A stretch of DNA of 64,000 nt from NCBI RefSeq assembly GCF_034661235.1, contig NZ_CP141059.1, positions 4,215,501 through 4,279,500 of the forward strand, in the 5' to 3' direction. Both the position numbers and the translations under genes were made by a program. Numbering within the stretch: position 1 is the stretch's first letter; every line of letters begins with the position of its first letter. The notes beneath the pieces were generated by a model that was not told the origin of the DNA, did no database searches, and was given only the letters and a program-made list of their open reading frames with translations. Shown one piece after another: positions 24,442 through 33,353 of this stretch. The stretch comes from Nocardioides bizhenqiangii. Lineage in GTDB: Bacteria; Actinomycetota; Actinomycetes; Propionibacteriales; Nocardioidaceae.

Positions 24442-25065
24442 GACGCCCGCGAGCGGCTCCTCGACGCCACGCTGCGCACCGTTGCCGAGCAGGGCATCGC
24501 ACGGGTCTCGGCCCGCACGGTGGCGGCGGAGGCGGGGGTCAACCAGGCGCTGGTCTTCTATCACTTCGGATCGGTCGACGACCTGCTCGCCGCTGCGTGC
24601 CAGCGGGGCGCCGAGGCGCGCGTCGAGAGGTACCGCGCGGCACTCGAGGACGTCGGCTCCCTGTCCGAGCTCGTCGTCCTCGCCCGTCGCCTTCACGCGC
24701 AGGAGCGCGAAGCCGGCAACGTCGCCCTCCTCGGCCAGCTGCTGGCGGGCGCGCAGTCCCACCCCGCCCTCGCCGATCCCACCGCGGCAGGCCTGGCGCT
24801 CTGGGTCACTGAGGTCGAACGGGTGCTGCACCGACTCCTGGAGAGGACCCCGCTGCACGGGGTCGTCGACGTCCCCGGCCTGGCGCGCGCGGTCAGCGCG
24901 TCGTTCGTGGGTCTCGAGCTCTACGAGGCCGTCGACGAGGAGGGCGCCAACGCGGCGATCGCGTCCCTCGAGCAGCTCGCGAACCTGCTGTCCGCGTTCG
25001 AGGAGCTGGGTCCCATCGCCGACCGTGCCGTCCGGCGACGGCTCCGGCGTACTACGTCGGGGTAA
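24430..25065 (+). CDS. TetR family regulator without a standard start codon
   Basis: The protein reads DARERLLDATLRTVAEQG then ARTVAAEAGVNQALVFYHFG, a textbook TetR helix 1 plus helix-turn-helix, followed by a ligand domain to residue ~211. The helix-1 coding region (24440-24500) is in frame, yet between the upstream in-frame stop at 24298-24300 and GTG 24520 there is no ATG, GTG or TTG. Starting at GTG 24520 would cut off helix 1 and part of the DNA-binding domain. CTG at 24430 (CTG CAC GCT CAC) is the best-placed non-standard start. The gene diverges from, and overlaps, the membrane-protein gene. Confidence 0.65.
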   Translation: MHAHDARERLLDATLRTVAEQGIARVSARTVAAEAGVNQALVFYHFGSVDDLLAAACQRGAEARVERYRAALEDVGSLSELVVLARRLHAQEREAGNVALLGQLLAGAQSHPALADPTAAGLALWVTEVERVLHRLLERTPLHGVVDVPGLARAVSASFVGLELYEAVDEEGANAAIASLEQLANLLSAFEELGPIADRAVRRRLRRTTSG

Positions 25066-25068
25066 GAG

Positions 25069-26502
25069 TCACTCCCCGATGTAGGACATGACGTGCTTGA
25101 TGCGCGTGTAGTCCTCGAGGCCGTACATGGAGAGGTCCTTGCCGTAGCCGGAGTGCTTGAAGCCGCCGTGCGGCATCTCGGAGACGAACGGGATGTGGGT
25201 GTTGATCCACACGACGCCGAAGTCGAGCTTGCGGCTCATCCGCATCGCGCGGCCGTGGTCGGCGGTCCAGACGGAGGAGGACAGCCCGTACTGCACGCCG
25301 TTGGCCCAGCGGAGCGCCTCGCCCTCGTCGGTGAACCGCTGGACGGTGATGACGGGGCCGAAGATCTCGGTCTGGATCTGCTCGTCGTCCTGCTGGAGAC
25401 CGGAGAGCACCGTCGGCTCGTAGAAGTAGCCCGCGTCGCCCACCTTGCTGCCACCGGCCTGGACCGCGGCGTGGTCGGGCAGCCGGTCGACCATCCCGGC
25501 GACCCTGGCCAGCTGGTCGGCGTTGTTGAGCGGGCCGTAGAGCACGTCCGCGTCGTCGGGCATGCCGGTCTTGGTGTTGCGGGCCTGCTCGGTGATCGCG
25601 GAGACGAAGTCGTCGTGGATGCCGGGCCCCGCCAGCACCCGGGTGGCCGCGGTGCAGTCCTGGCCGGCGTTGTAGTAGCCGGCGCCCGCGATCGCCTCGG
25701 CCGCCTTCTCGGCGTCGGCGTCGTCGAAGACGATGACCGGGGCCTTGCCGCCGAGCTCGAGGTGGACCTTCTTCAGGTCGGTCGCCGCGCTGCCGGCGAC
25801 CTCCATGCCTGCCCGCACCGATCCGGTGATCGCGACCATCTGCGGCGTCGGGTGGGCGACCAGCGCGCGGCCGGTGTCGCGGTTGCCGGTGACGACGTTG
25901 AGCACGCCGGGCGGCAGGAACTCCTGGCAGATCTCGGCGAGCAGCGTCGAGCTGGCGGGCGTCGTGTCGCTCGGCTTCAGCACGACGGTGTTGCCCGCCG
26001 CTAGCGCGGGAGCGATCTTCCAGATCATCATCATCAGCGGGTAGTTCCACGGCGTGACCTGTCCGACCACGCCGATCGGCTCGCGCCGGACCCAGCTGGT
26101 GTGGTCGGTGAGGTACTCCCCCGCCGACCGGCCCTCGAGCACCCGCGCGGCGCCCGCGAAGAACCGGAAGTGGTCGGAGCTCGGTGGCATCTCGTCGCCG
26201 AGCATCGCCTGGGTCGGCTTCCCCGTGTCCCGCACCTCGACCGCCGCGATCTCCTCGGCGCGCGCGTCGATCGCGTCGGCGATCTTGAGGAGCGCGGTCG
26301 CCCGCTCCTGCGGGGTCGTGGAGCCCCAGTCGTCGAACGCTGACGACGCCGCGGCGTAGGCGCGGTCGACGTCCTCTTCGCCGGACATCGGAGCCTGGGC
26401 GTAGACGGCGCCGGTCGTGGGATCGATGACGTCGTACGTCGCTCCGCTCGCGGCGTCGACGAGCTCCCCGCCGATGACGTTCTTGAAGGTGAGGTCGGCC
26501 AT
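25069..26502 (-). CDS. Gamma-aminobutyraldehyde dehydrogenase-like ALDH
   Basis: The 477-aa aldehyde dehydrogenase oxidises an aldehyde with NAD+. N153 (TPWNYP), E249 (LELGGKAP) and C283 (AGQDCTAATR) form the catalytic set, and FGPVITVQRF and GGFKHSGYGKD are family blocks. The sequence is closest in pattern to PatD/YdcW, which turns 4-aminobutanal into GABA; a betaine aldehyde dehydrogenase activity is the alternative. The divergent aminotransferase gene at 26637 would make that aldehyde from putrescine. TAGAGT six bases before ATG 26502 makes it leaderless. Confidence 0.88.
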   Translation of the reverse strand: MADLTFKNVIGGELVDAASGATYDVIDPTTGAVYAQAPMSGEEDVDRAYAAASSAFDDWGSTTPQERATALLKIADAIDARAEEIAAVEVRDTGKPTQAMLGDEMPPSSDHFRFFAGAARVLEGRSAGEYLTDHTSWVRREPIGVVGQVTPWNYPLMMMIWKIAPALAAGNTVVLKPSDTTPASSTLLAEICQEFLPPGVLNVVTGNRDTGRALVAHPTPQMVAITGSVRAGMEVAGSAATDLKKVHLELGGKAPVIVFDDADAEKAAEAIAGAGYYNAGQDCTAATRVLAGPGIHDDFVSAITEQARNTKTGMPDDADVLYGPLNNADQLARVAGMVDRLPDHAAVQAGGSKVGDAGYFYEPTVLSGLQQDDEQIQTEIFGPVITVQRFTDEGEALRWANGVQYGLSSSVWTADHGRAMRMSRKLDFGVVWINTHIPFVSEMPHGGFKHSGYGKDLSMYGLEDYTRIKHVMSYIGE

Positions 26503-26508
26503 GGACCG

Positions 26509-26514
26509 ACTCTA
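26509..26514 (-). promoter_or_regulatory. -10 box (TAGAGT) of the aldehyde dehydrogenase gene, leaderless
   Basis: TAGAGT is six bases before ATG 26502, in the 134-bp divergent region shared with the aminotransferase gene. A CCGA-N5-TCGG dyad at about 26562-26574 is too short to call an operator. Confidence 0.6.
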
Positions 26515-26636
26515 GCGGCGTCGGACGACGAAATCAGCGGGTCGGATCGCCCTGTTTTCTGCCGATTCCGTCGGTCTGCCGCTTCCGGTCGACTGATTCA
26601 CTTGCGAGGCGGCATCCGATCGATCACCATGGGTGG

Positions 26637-28028
26637 ATGGACGACTCCGCTCTGCAACGCGCCGCGAAGGACCACCTCTGGCTGCACTTCTCGCAGCACG
26701 GGCGGTACGTCGGAGACGGCCCGGAGCACGACGTACCCATGATGGTGCGCGGTGAGGGCGTCTACCTCTACGACAGCGCGGGGAAGCGCTACCTCGACGG
26801 CCTGGCCGGCCTGTTCGTGTCGCAGCTCGGGCACGGTCGGCGAGAGCTCGCGGAGGCCGCGGCGAAGCAGGCCGAGACGCTCGCCTTCATGCCGCTGTGG
26901 TCCTACGCGCACCCGCCGGCCATCGAGCTCGCCGCCAAGATCGCGGAGTATGCCCCGGGCGACCTCAACCGGGTGTTCTTCACCTCCGGCGGCGGCGAGG
27001 CGGTCGAGTCGGCGTGGAAGCTGGCGAAGAACTTCTACAAGGTCACCGGCAAGCCGATGAAGCACAAGGTGATCAGCCGCAACATCGCCTACCACGGCAC
27101 GACCCACGGCGCGCTGTCGATCACCGGCCTGCCGGGGCTCAAGCAGCAGTTCGAGCCGCTCGTCCCGTCGACGTTCCGGGTGCCGAACACCAACCTCTAC
27201 CGCGCTCCTGCCAATACCGCGGGGCCTGACGGCACCGACGCGGTCGCGTTCGGCCGGTGGGCCGCCGACGAGATCGAGGTCGCGATCCTCAACGAGGGGC
27301 CGGACAGCGTGGCCGCCGTCTTCCTCGAGCCGGTCCAGAACGCCGGCGGCTGCTTCCCGCCTCCCCCGGGTTACTTCGACCGGGTGCGCGAGATCTGCGA
27401 CCAGTACGACGTGCTGCTCGTCTCCGACGAGGTCATCTGCGCGTACGGCCGGCTCGGCTCGATGTTCGGCGCCTCGGCCATCGGCTACCAGCCCGACATC
27501 ATCACCAGCGCCAAGGGTCTGACCTCCGGCTACGCCCCCCTCGGCGCGATGATCGCGTCCGACCGGCTGTTCGAGCCGTTCTCGTCGGGCAAGGCGATGT
27601 TCGCCCACGGCTACACGTTCGGCGGACACCCGGTCTCGACCGCGGTCGGCCTGCGCAACATGCAGATCTTCGAGGAGGAGAAGATCCTCGAGGGCGTCCA
27701 GGCCAACGCGCCGGCGTTCCGGAGGACCCTCGAGCGCCTGCTCGACCTGCCGATCGTCGGCGACGTGCGCGGCGAGGGCTTCTTCTACGGGATCGAGCTG
27801 GTCAAGGACAAGACCACCAAGGAGTCCTTCACCGCCGAGGAGTGCGAACGGATCCTCTACGGCTTCGTCTCCAAGGGCCTGCTCGACGAGGGGCTCTACT
27901 GCCGCGCCGACGACCGCGGCGACCCCGTCATCCAGCTCTCCCCGCCGTTGGTGTGCACCCAGGAGCACTTCGACGAGATGGAGCAGATCCTGCGCTCGGT
28001 CCTCGACAAGGCCTTCACCCTGATCTGA
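26637..28028 (+). CDS. Class III aminotransferase, putrescine-type
   Basis: The 463-aa PLP enzyme has GGGEAVESAWKLAKNFY (about 118-134, phosphate binding), AYHGTTHGALSITGLPG (151-167), VSDEVICAYGRLGSMFG (262-278; D264 contacts the PLP nitrogen) and SAKGLTSGYAPLGA with Schiff-base K293. Its pattern matches SpuC-type polyamine:pyruvate aminotransferases (omega-transaminases), which convert putrescine to 4-aminobutanal. The context, ABC polyamine importer and aminobutyraldehyde dehydrogenase, supports that. The last codons form half of a terminator hairpin shared with the convergent permease gene. Confidence 0.88.
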   Translation: MDDSALQRAAKDHLWLHFSQHGRYVGDGPEHDVPMMVRGEGVYLYDSAGKRYLDGLAGLFVSQLGHGRRELAEAAAKQAETLAFMPLWSYAHPPAIELAAKIAEYAPGDLNRVFFTSGGGEAVESAWKLAKNFYKVTGKPMKHKVISRNIAYHGTTHGALSITGLPGLKQQFEPLVPSTFRVPNTNLYRAPANTAGPDGTDAVAFGRWAADEIEVAILNEGPDSVAAVFLEPVQNAGGCFPPPPGYFDRVREICDQYDVLLVSDEVICAYGRLGSMFGASAIGYQPDIITSAKGLTSGYAPLGAMIASDRLFEPFSSGKAMFAHGYTFGGHPVSTAVGLRNMQIFEEEKILEGVQANAPAFRRTLERLLDLPIVGDVRGEGFFYGIELVKDKTTKESFTAEECERILYGFVSKGLLDEGLYCRADDRGDPVIQLSPPLVCTQEHFDEMEQILRSVLDKAFTLI

Positions 28029-28048
28029 CCCTTCGTCGGTCAGATCAG
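28020..28048. terminator. Bidirectional terminator built from two gene ends
   Basis: CTGATCTGACC (28020-28030), a seven-base loop and GGTCAGATCAG (28038-28048) form a perfect 11-bp stem. The left arm encodes the last Leu-Ile and stop of the aminotransferase; the right arm encodes the permease stop region on the other strand. Confidence 0.8.
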
Positions 28049-28849
28049 CGCCCGGCCTCGACGCCGCGACCCGACCTCGCCGACCACGACGACCAGGAGC
28101 GCGATCACGAACATCAGCGTGCCGATGACGTTGATCTGCATCGGGATGCCCTTGGTGTTGGCGCCCCAGACGAACATGGGGAAGGTCACCTGCTGGCCGG
28201 CGTTGAGGTTGGTGATGATGAAGTCGTCGAACGACAGCGAGAAGCTGAGCAGCGCGGCGGCCAGGATGCCGGGGAAGACAAGAGGGAAGCTGACCCGCCA
28301 GAACGTCTGCCACTCGTTGGCGTAGAGGTCGGCAGCCGCTTGCTCGAGCCGCGGATCCATGCCGGCGAGGCGGGCCTTGACCGTCACCACCACGAACGAC
28401 AGGCAGAACATCACGTGGGCGACGAAGATCGTCCAGAACCCCAGCTTGCCCGCGAACCCGGTGTTGACGAAGAGCGCCAGCAGCGATGAACCGAGCACGA
28501 TCTCGGGCGTCGCCATCGGCAGGAAGATGAAGACGTTGGCCGCCGCCCGGCCACGGAACCGGTGCCGCACCATGGCGAAGGCCATCAGGGTGCCGAGCAG
28601 GGTCGCCAGCAAGGTGGCCAGGAAGCCGATCTCCAGCGACAGTCGCACCGAGGAGCAGAGCTGGTACGGCTCACAGAGGTTCGTCCAGTTGTCGAGGGTG
28701 AAGCCGTCGAGCGTGTAGGTGTTGCGCCCGGCCGGCTGGTTGAACGACATCAGGACGACGACGATCACCGGCACCAGCATGTAGAGCAGCACCAGCATCC
28801 CGATCATCAGGACCAGGTGCCGGCCGATCCAGTCGGCAGTCGTCTTCAT
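28040..28849 (-). CDS. potC: Polyamine ABC transporter permease (PotC-like)
   Basis: The 269-aa inner-membrane permease has about six helices, an N-terminal one at 12-32 (LVLMIGMLVLLYMLVPVIVV), and the cytoplasmic EAA loop LEQAAADLYANEWQTFWRVSFPLVFPGILAAALL (about 168-200), which docks the ATPase. FSLSFDDFIITNLNAG is typical of PotC/YdcV. It pairs with the PotB-like permease 7 bp upstream. It is the last gene of the potD-A-B-C operon. Substrate (putrescine or spermidine) is inferred from neighbours. Confidence 0.9.
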   Translation of the reverse strand: MKTTADWIGRHLVLMIGMLVLLYMLVPVIVVVLMSFNQPAGRNTYTLDGFTLDNWTNLCEPYQLCSSVRLSLEIGFLATLLATLLGTLMAFAMVRHRFRGRAAANVFIFLPMATPEIVLGSSLLALFVNTGFAGKLGFWTIFVAHVMFCLSFVVVTVKARLAGMDPRLEQAAADLYANEWQTFWRVSFPLVFPGILAAALLSFSLSFDDFIITNLNAGQQVTFPMFVWGANTKGIPMQINVIGTLMFVIALLVVVVGEVGSRRRGRALI

Positions 28850-28856
28850 CGGGTCC

Positions 28857-29756
28857 TCATACGAGCTCGTCCGTCCCCGCCCGCCACACGTAGATCGCGA
28901 CCAGGACCACGATCGTCACCATCATGGCGACGGAGAGGGCCGAGGCGGTCGGGTAGTCACCGGCGTAGAAGAGGCCCTGGATCTCGTTGCCGACCATCCG
29001 CGTTTTCGGGCTGCCGAGGAGCTCGTCGTTGATGTAGTCGCCGGCTGCCGGGATGAAGGTCAGCAGGGTGCCGGCGACCAACCCCGGCATCGAGAGCGGC
29101 AGGGTCACCTTCAGGAACCCGCGGAACGGCGAGGCGTAGAGGTCTCCCGCGGCCTCGAGCAGGCGGTGGTCGATCTTCTCCAGCGACGCGTAGAGCGGCA
29201 GCACGAAGAACGGTAGGAAGTTGTAGGTCAGACCGGCCACCACCGCGAACGGCGTGTTGATCAGCTGCAGGTCCGCACCGGTGAAGGGCAGCCACCGCAG
29301 GAAGGTCACCACGAACTCGTTGTCGCCGAGCAGGTACTGCCATGCCAGCGTGCGCACCAGGAAGCTGGTGAAGAACGGCGCGATCACCGCCACCAGCAGG
29401 ACCGTCTTGAACCGGCCGGCCTTGAAGGCGATCGCATAGGCGAGCGGATAGCCGAGCACGATGCAGGCGACGGTCGCGATCAGCGCGTACGTGAGCGAGC
29501 GCTGGATCTGTGGCCAGTACGCCGAGATCGCGTCCGGGTAGTTCTGCACGTACCCGGTCATCTTGTAGCCGAGCTCGAGCGACCCGGTCGGGTCGTAGAG
29601 GCTGGTCGCGACCAGGGAGACGGTCGGCACCACGAAGAACAGTGCCAGCCAGAGGGAGCCGGGTGTGAGCAGCGCGTAGCCGGCGAGCCCACGGCGCCGC
29701 CCCTGATCGGGAGGCGGTGCCCCTTCCGGAGCGTCCGTGGGTACGACGTGCGCCAT
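28857..29756 (-). CDS. potB: Polyamine ABC transporter permease (PotB-like)
   Basis: The 299-aa permease has an N-terminal helix (YALLTPGSLWLALFFVVPTVSLVATSL, about 27-53), five more membrane segments and the EAA loop LLEAAGDLYASPFRGFLKVTLPLSMPGLVAGTLL (about 198-231). The extracytoplasmic stretch between helices 1 and 2 (YDPTGSLELGYKMTGYVQNYPDAISAYW) is in the usual place for PotB/YdcU. It follows potA after 10 bp and precedes potC by 7 bp. Together with PotC it forms the import channel. Confidence 0.9.
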   Translation of the reverse strand: MAHVVPTDAPEGAPPPDQGRRRGLAGYALLTPGSLWLALFFVVPTVSLVATSLYDPTGSLELGYKMTGYVQNYPDAISAYWPQIQRSLTYALIATVACIVLGYPLAYAIAFKAGRFKTVLLVAVIAPFFTSFLVRTLAWQYLLGDNEFVVTFLRWLPFTGADLQLINTPFAVVAGLTYNFLPFFVLPLYASLEKIDHRLLEAAGDLYASPFRGFLKVTLPLSMPGLVAGTLLTFIPAAGDYINDELLGSPKTRMVGNEIQGLFYAGDYPTASALSVAMMVTIVVLVAIYVWRAGTDELV

Positions 29757-29766
29757 CAGCTCACGC

Positions 29767-30909
29767 TCACTCGTCGTCGATCTGGGTGCCGGCGGTCGCG
29801 TCCTGGGCTGCGTCGAGCAGGAACGTGTGCTCGGGCGCCCAGGAGAGGTCGACCTCGTCCCCGGTGCGGAGCCGGCGGCTGCTCGTGTGGTTCTGCTCGA
29901 ACACCGTCAGCTCCTGGCCCCACGGCATCCGGACCAGGTACTCGGTGCTGACGCCGACGAAGCTCACGTCGCTCACGACGCCCCCGCGGAGGTGGTTGGC
30001 CGCGGCGCCGGTCTCGTCCGGCGCCCGCAGCTGCACCTTCTCGGGCCGCACGCCGACCCACACCTTGCCCTCGCCGGACACCGCCCGCTCGGCCGGCGCG
30101 GTGACGGAGGCGCCGTCGACCTGCACCTCGACGTTGCCCCCCGAGGTCCTGGTCACCGACCCCGGCACCAGGTTGGAGCGGCCGAGGAAGTTGGCCACGA
30201 AGGTCGTGCGCGGCAGGTCGTAGAGCTCCTCCGGCGCACCCATCTGCTCGATCCGACCATGGTTCATGACCGCGACCGTGTCGGCCATGGTCATGGCCTC
30301 CTCCTGGTCGTGGGTCACGTGGATGAAGGTCAGCCCGACGTCGATCTGGATCCGCTTGAGCTCGACCTGCATCTGCCGCCGGAGCTTGAGGTCGAGGGCA
30401 CCGAGCGGCTCGTCGAGAAGCAGCACCTGCGGACTGTTGATGAGCGCTCGCGCCAGCGCCACCCGTTGCTGCTGACCGCCGGACAGCTGGGCGGGCTTGC
30501 GGGCGGCGTACTCGGCGAGCTCGACCAGGTCGAGCATCCGGCCGACGTCGTCCGCGGCCTCGCGCTTGCTCGCACCCTTGCGGCGCGGACCGAACGCCAC
30601 GTTGTCGCGGACGGTGAGGTGCGGGAAGAGCGCATAGCTCTGGAAGACGGTGTTGACCGGCCGGCGGTAGGGCTTGAGCCGGGTGATGTCGTCGCCGGCG
30701 AGGGTGACGCTGCCCGCGGTCGGGACCTCCAGGCCGGCGATCATCCGCAACGTCGTCGTCTTGCCGCAACCGGACGGACCGAGCAGCGCGAAGAACGATC
30801 CCGCCGGCACCGTCAGGTCGAGCGCGTCGACGGCGGTGAAGTCGCCGTACCTCTTTGTGAGCCCGGCCAGCTCGAGGTCCGTGGAGCCGGCAACCTCCGG
30901 CTCAGGCAC
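29767..30909 (-). CDS. potA: Polyamine ABC transporter ATP-binding protein (PotA-like)
   Basis: The 380-aa ATPase has Walker A LLGPSGCGKTTTL (42-54), signature LSGGQQQRVALARAL (142-156), Walker B VLLLDEPLGALD (162-173) and the switch His in VTHDQEEA (198-205). The C-terminal TOBE regulatory domain (about 270-360: VWVGVRPEKVQL... STEYLVRMPWGQELTVFEQN) is typical of PotA/MalK-type importers. It overlaps the end of potD by 8 bp. All nucleotide-binding residues are intact. Confidence 0.92.
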   Translation of the reverse strand: MPEPEVAGSTDLELAGLTKRYGDFTAVDALDLTVPAGSFFALLGPSGCGKTTTLRMIAGLEVPTAGSVTLAGDDITRLKPYRRPVNTVFQSYALFPHLTVRDNVAFGPRRKGASKREAADDVGRMLDLVELAEYAARKPAQLSGGQQQRVALARALINSPQVLLLDEPLGALDLKLRRQMQVELKRIQIDVGLTFIHVTHDQEEAMTMADTVAVMNHGRIEQMGAPEELYDLPRTTFVANFLGRSNLVPGSVTRTSGGNVEVQVDGASVTAPAERAVSGEGKVWVGVRPEKVQLRAPDETGAAANHLRGGVVSDVSFVGVSTEYLVRMPWGQELTVFEQNHTSSRRLRTGDEVDLSWAPEHTFLLDAAQDATAGTQIDDE

Positions 30910-32086
30910 CGCTGGCCTGACGGAAGTCGGTCTCGTACTGCTGGCGGGTCTTCTCGTCGAGCGCCATGAAGCTGCGGGTGGAGCCGAGGAAGTCCTCGCT
31001 CGGGAAGATCAGGTTGTTGTCGACCAGTGACGGGTCGATCTTCTCCATCGCCTCTCGAGCGCCGTCGACCGGGCAGATGTACCAGACCCACGCCGCGAGC
31101 GTCGCGGCCACGACCGGGTCGTAGTAATAGTTCATCAGCGCTTCGGCATTGGCTTTGTGCTCGGCCTTGTTCGGCACCATCATGTTGTCCGACCAGATGT
31201 TGAGGCCCTCCTCGGGCTGGACGAACGGGATCCGATCGTCCTCGGCGGCGGCGATGTCGCCGGACCAGGCCATGCAGGCGGCCAGGTTGCCGGACTTGAG
31301 GTCACGGATGTAGTCGTTCCCGGTGAATCGGCGCACCTGTCCGGACCCGACGACCTCCGTGAGGTGGTCGATCGCGGTCTCCCACTCGTCGTCGCTGAAG
31401 TCCTCGGGGTCCGCACCGTTGATCACGAGCATGAAGGCCATGGTGTCCTCCATCTCGGTCAGCAGGCCGACCTTCCCCTTCAGGTCGCTGCGGGTCAACA
31501 TCTCCTCGAAGCTGGTGACCTCCTCGGCCACGTCGGCGTTGTAGGCGATCCCGGTGAGGCCGGCCTGCCACGGGACGCTGTACTCGCGCTCGGAGTCCCA
31601 GCTCGGCGACCGCAGGCTCTCGATGAGGTTGGCCTCGACGTTCGGCAGGTTGTCCTTGTCGAGCTGCTGCATCCAGCCCAGTGCGATCATCCGGCCGGCC
31701 GTCGAGTCGGTCATCGTGATGATGTCGCGGCCGATCGGCTCGCAGGAGCCGAGCTGGTCCTTGACCTTGCCGAAGAAGTCCGCGTTGTCGTTGATGTCGG
31801 TGTCGTAGGTGACGTCGATGCCGGTCTCGGTCTCGAACTGCTCCAGGGTCGGCATCCGCTTGCCCTGGACGTCGATGTACTCCGGCCAGTTGGAGAAGAC
31901 CAGCTCCTTCTCCTCCTCCGACTTGTCCGTGCTCTTGCAGCTGTCCTCGGTCTGCACCTGCGACTCGGTGCCGCAGGCGGACAGCAACGTCGGTGACCCG
32001 AGCGCCAGCGCCGACAGCCCGGCGCCCTGGAGCATCCGACGCCGGGGAAGGTTGTTCATCGCCGGCAATGCTCGCCTGATCGTCAT
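30902..32086 (-). CDS. potD: Polyamine-binding lipoprotein (PotD/PotF-like)
   Basis: The ~394-aa extracytoplasmic binding protein delivers polyamine to PotABC. It starts at ATG 32086, five bases after GAGGGGG; a frame to 32176 would add 30 unlikely residues. The N-terminus has a Tat signal (PRRRMLQGAG, 14-23) and a lipobox LSAC with lipidated C38, so it is probably folded before export and anchored to the membrane. LVFSNWPEYID and TGIDVTYDTDINDN are PotD/PotF-family blocks where the ligand is bound. First gene of the importer operon, divergent from the Lrp/AsnC gene. Confidence 0.9.
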   Translation of the reverse strand: MTIRRALPAMNNLPRRRMLQGAGLSALALGSPTLLSACGTESQVQTEDSCKSTDKSEEEKELVFSNWPEYIDVQGKRMPTLEQFETETGIDVTYDTDINDNADFFGKVKDQLGSCEPIGRDIITMTDSTAGRMIALGWMQQLDKDNLPNVEANLIESLRSPSWDSEREYSVPWQAGLTGIAYNADVAEEVTSFEEMLTRSDLKGKVGLLTEMEDTMAFMLVINGADPEDFSDDEWETAIDHLTEVVGSGQVRRFTGNDYIRDLKSGNLAACMAWSGDIAAAEDDRIPFVQPEEGLNIWSDNMMVPNKAEHKANAEALMNYYYDPVVAATLAAWVWYICPVDGAREAMEKIDPSLVDNNLIFPSEDFLGSTRSFMALDEKTRQQYETDFRQASGA

Positions 32087-32244
32087 CTGATCCCCCTCGA
32101 TCATCTGTGACTCGGAGGCCTTGGATCCTGCCACCGCCCCCGGTGCGTGACAAGCGATTCGGTTGTCCTGATACATGACTGCAACGGAATCCGCGTTTGG
32201 TGGCGGTCGTTGTGACGAGAAGCGTTACGTGCAACCATCCCGCC
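32087..32244. other. Divergent regulatory region potD / lrp-like gene
   Basis: About 158 bp between two divergent starts. It contains the potD ribosome-binding site and must hold both promoters. I see no clear long dyad, although an Lrp/AsnC protein encoded next door is the likely binder. Confidence 0.4.
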
Positions 32245-32745
32245 ATGGGTGCACGCGGCTCGCGAAATCCGCTCGACGACGTCTCGTTGGCGATCATCGA
32301 GCAGCTCCAGGAGGACGGACGCCGGTCCTATGCGGCGATCGGCAAGGTGGTCGGCCTGTCCGAGGCGGCGGTCCGCCAGCGGGTCCAGCGGCTGGTCGAG
32401 TCCGGTGTGATGCAGATCGTCGCCGCCGTGTCCGACCCGTTGCAGCTGGGGTTCGCCCGGGCGGCGATGCTGGGGGTGCGGGTCTCCGGTCCGACCGGGC
32501 CGGTCGCCGATGCGCTCGCCGAGCTTGACGAGGTGATCTACGTCGTCGTGACCGCCGGCAGCATCGACATCGTCGCCGAGGTGGTCGCGCGGTCCGACGC
32601 CGACCTGCTGACCATCTCCGACAACATCCGCCGGATCCCCGGGGTGCTTTCGACCGAGACGTTCGTCTACCTCGAGACCCGCAAGGAGACCTACAACTGG
32701 GGAGTGCGCCCGCCGCCCGAGCCGTCGCCCGATCCGGCCACGTAA
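32245..32745 (+). CDS. Lrp/AsnC family transcriptional regulator
   Basis: The ~166-aa regulator has an N-terminal helix-turn-helix (IIEQLQEDGRRSYAAIGKVVGLSEAAVRQRVQRLVESGV, about 14-50) and a C-terminal RAM/ligand domain (GFARAAMLGVRVSGPTGPVADALAEL... DLLTISDNIRRIPGV). ATG 32245 is chosen: it directly precedes the conserved domain, whereas a frame to 32197 adds 16 unlikely residues. Its position, divergent from potD and beside the polyamine-catabolic genes, suggests that it controls them in response to a polyamine or amino acid. Its 3' end overlaps the convergent HAD gene by 55 bp. Confidence 0.88.
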   Translation: MGARGSRNPLDDVSLAIIEQLQEDGRRSYAAIGKVVGLSEAAVRQRVQRLVESGVMQIVAAVSDPLQLGFARAAMLGVRVSGPTGPVADALAELDEVIYVVVTAGSIDIVAEVVARSDADLLTISDNIRRIPGVLSTETFVYLETRKETYNWGVRPPPEPSPDPAT

Positions 32746-33353
32746 CCGTCGAGCCAGGCGGGGAACTCCCCCAGGTCGTCGAGCACGACGTGCGTGCCCG
32801 CGTCGTAGAGCTCCTCACGGGTGCACCCGCCGGTGAGCACCGAGACGCTCACCGCACCCGCCGCGAGCGCACCCTCGACGTCGTGGAAGTGGTCGCCGAC
32901 GTAGATGCTCGCGCCCTCGCGCAGGAGCACGTCGGCCTTGCCGACACCCCAGACCTGGCCCTCGAGATGGTCGACGTCGAAGCCGACGTGGTCGACGTGG
33001 AGCCGGGCGTTCGGCGTGAACTTCCCGGTCACGACCACCACCCGGCCGCCGTGCCGGCGCACGGCCGCGATGGCCTCGTGCGCACCGGCCATCGCGACGA
33101 CGCTCTCGATCGCGTGGTCGGGGTAGAGCGTCCGGAACCGGTCGACGGCCGGCTGGATCGCCTCCTCGGCGAGGTGCGGCCCGAGGATCAGGTCCAGCGG
33201 CGGACCGAGGTTGGCGGTCATCTGCTCCACCGGGAACTCGACACCGAGCTCGCCGCCCAGGGCGTGCAGCACCTGACGGAAGCCGGGCACGGTGTCGATG
33301 AGGGTCATGTCGAGGTCGAACCCGACGACCAGGTCAGAACCGTCAGCTGTCAT
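32691..33353 (-). CDS. HAD family hydrolase
   Basis: The ~220-aa phosphatase-like protein has motif I GFDLDMTLID (nucleophile D13, acid D15), motif II VVVVTGKFT (Thr), a Lys in VGKADVL and motif IV YVGDHFHDVEGA. A small helical cap lies between motifs I and II, as in phosphoglycolate-phosphatase-type HADs. Substrate unknown. It starts at ATG 33353, overlapping the end of the putrescine-oxidase-like gene by 11 bp, so the two are cotranscribed. Its 3' 55 bp overlap the convergent regulator gene. Its link to polyamine metabolism is only positional. Confidence 0.82.
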   Translation of the reverse strand: MTADGSDLVVGFDLDMTLIDTVPGFRQVLHALGGELGVEFPVEQMTANLGPPLDLILGPHLAEEAIQPAVDRFRTLYPDHAIESVVAMAGAHEAIAAVRRHGGRVVVVTGKFTPNARLHVDHVGFDVDHLEGQVWGVGKADVLLREGASIYVGDHFHDVEGALAAGAVSVSVLTGGCTREELYDAGTHVVLDDLGEFPAWLDGYVAGSGDGSGGGRTPQL

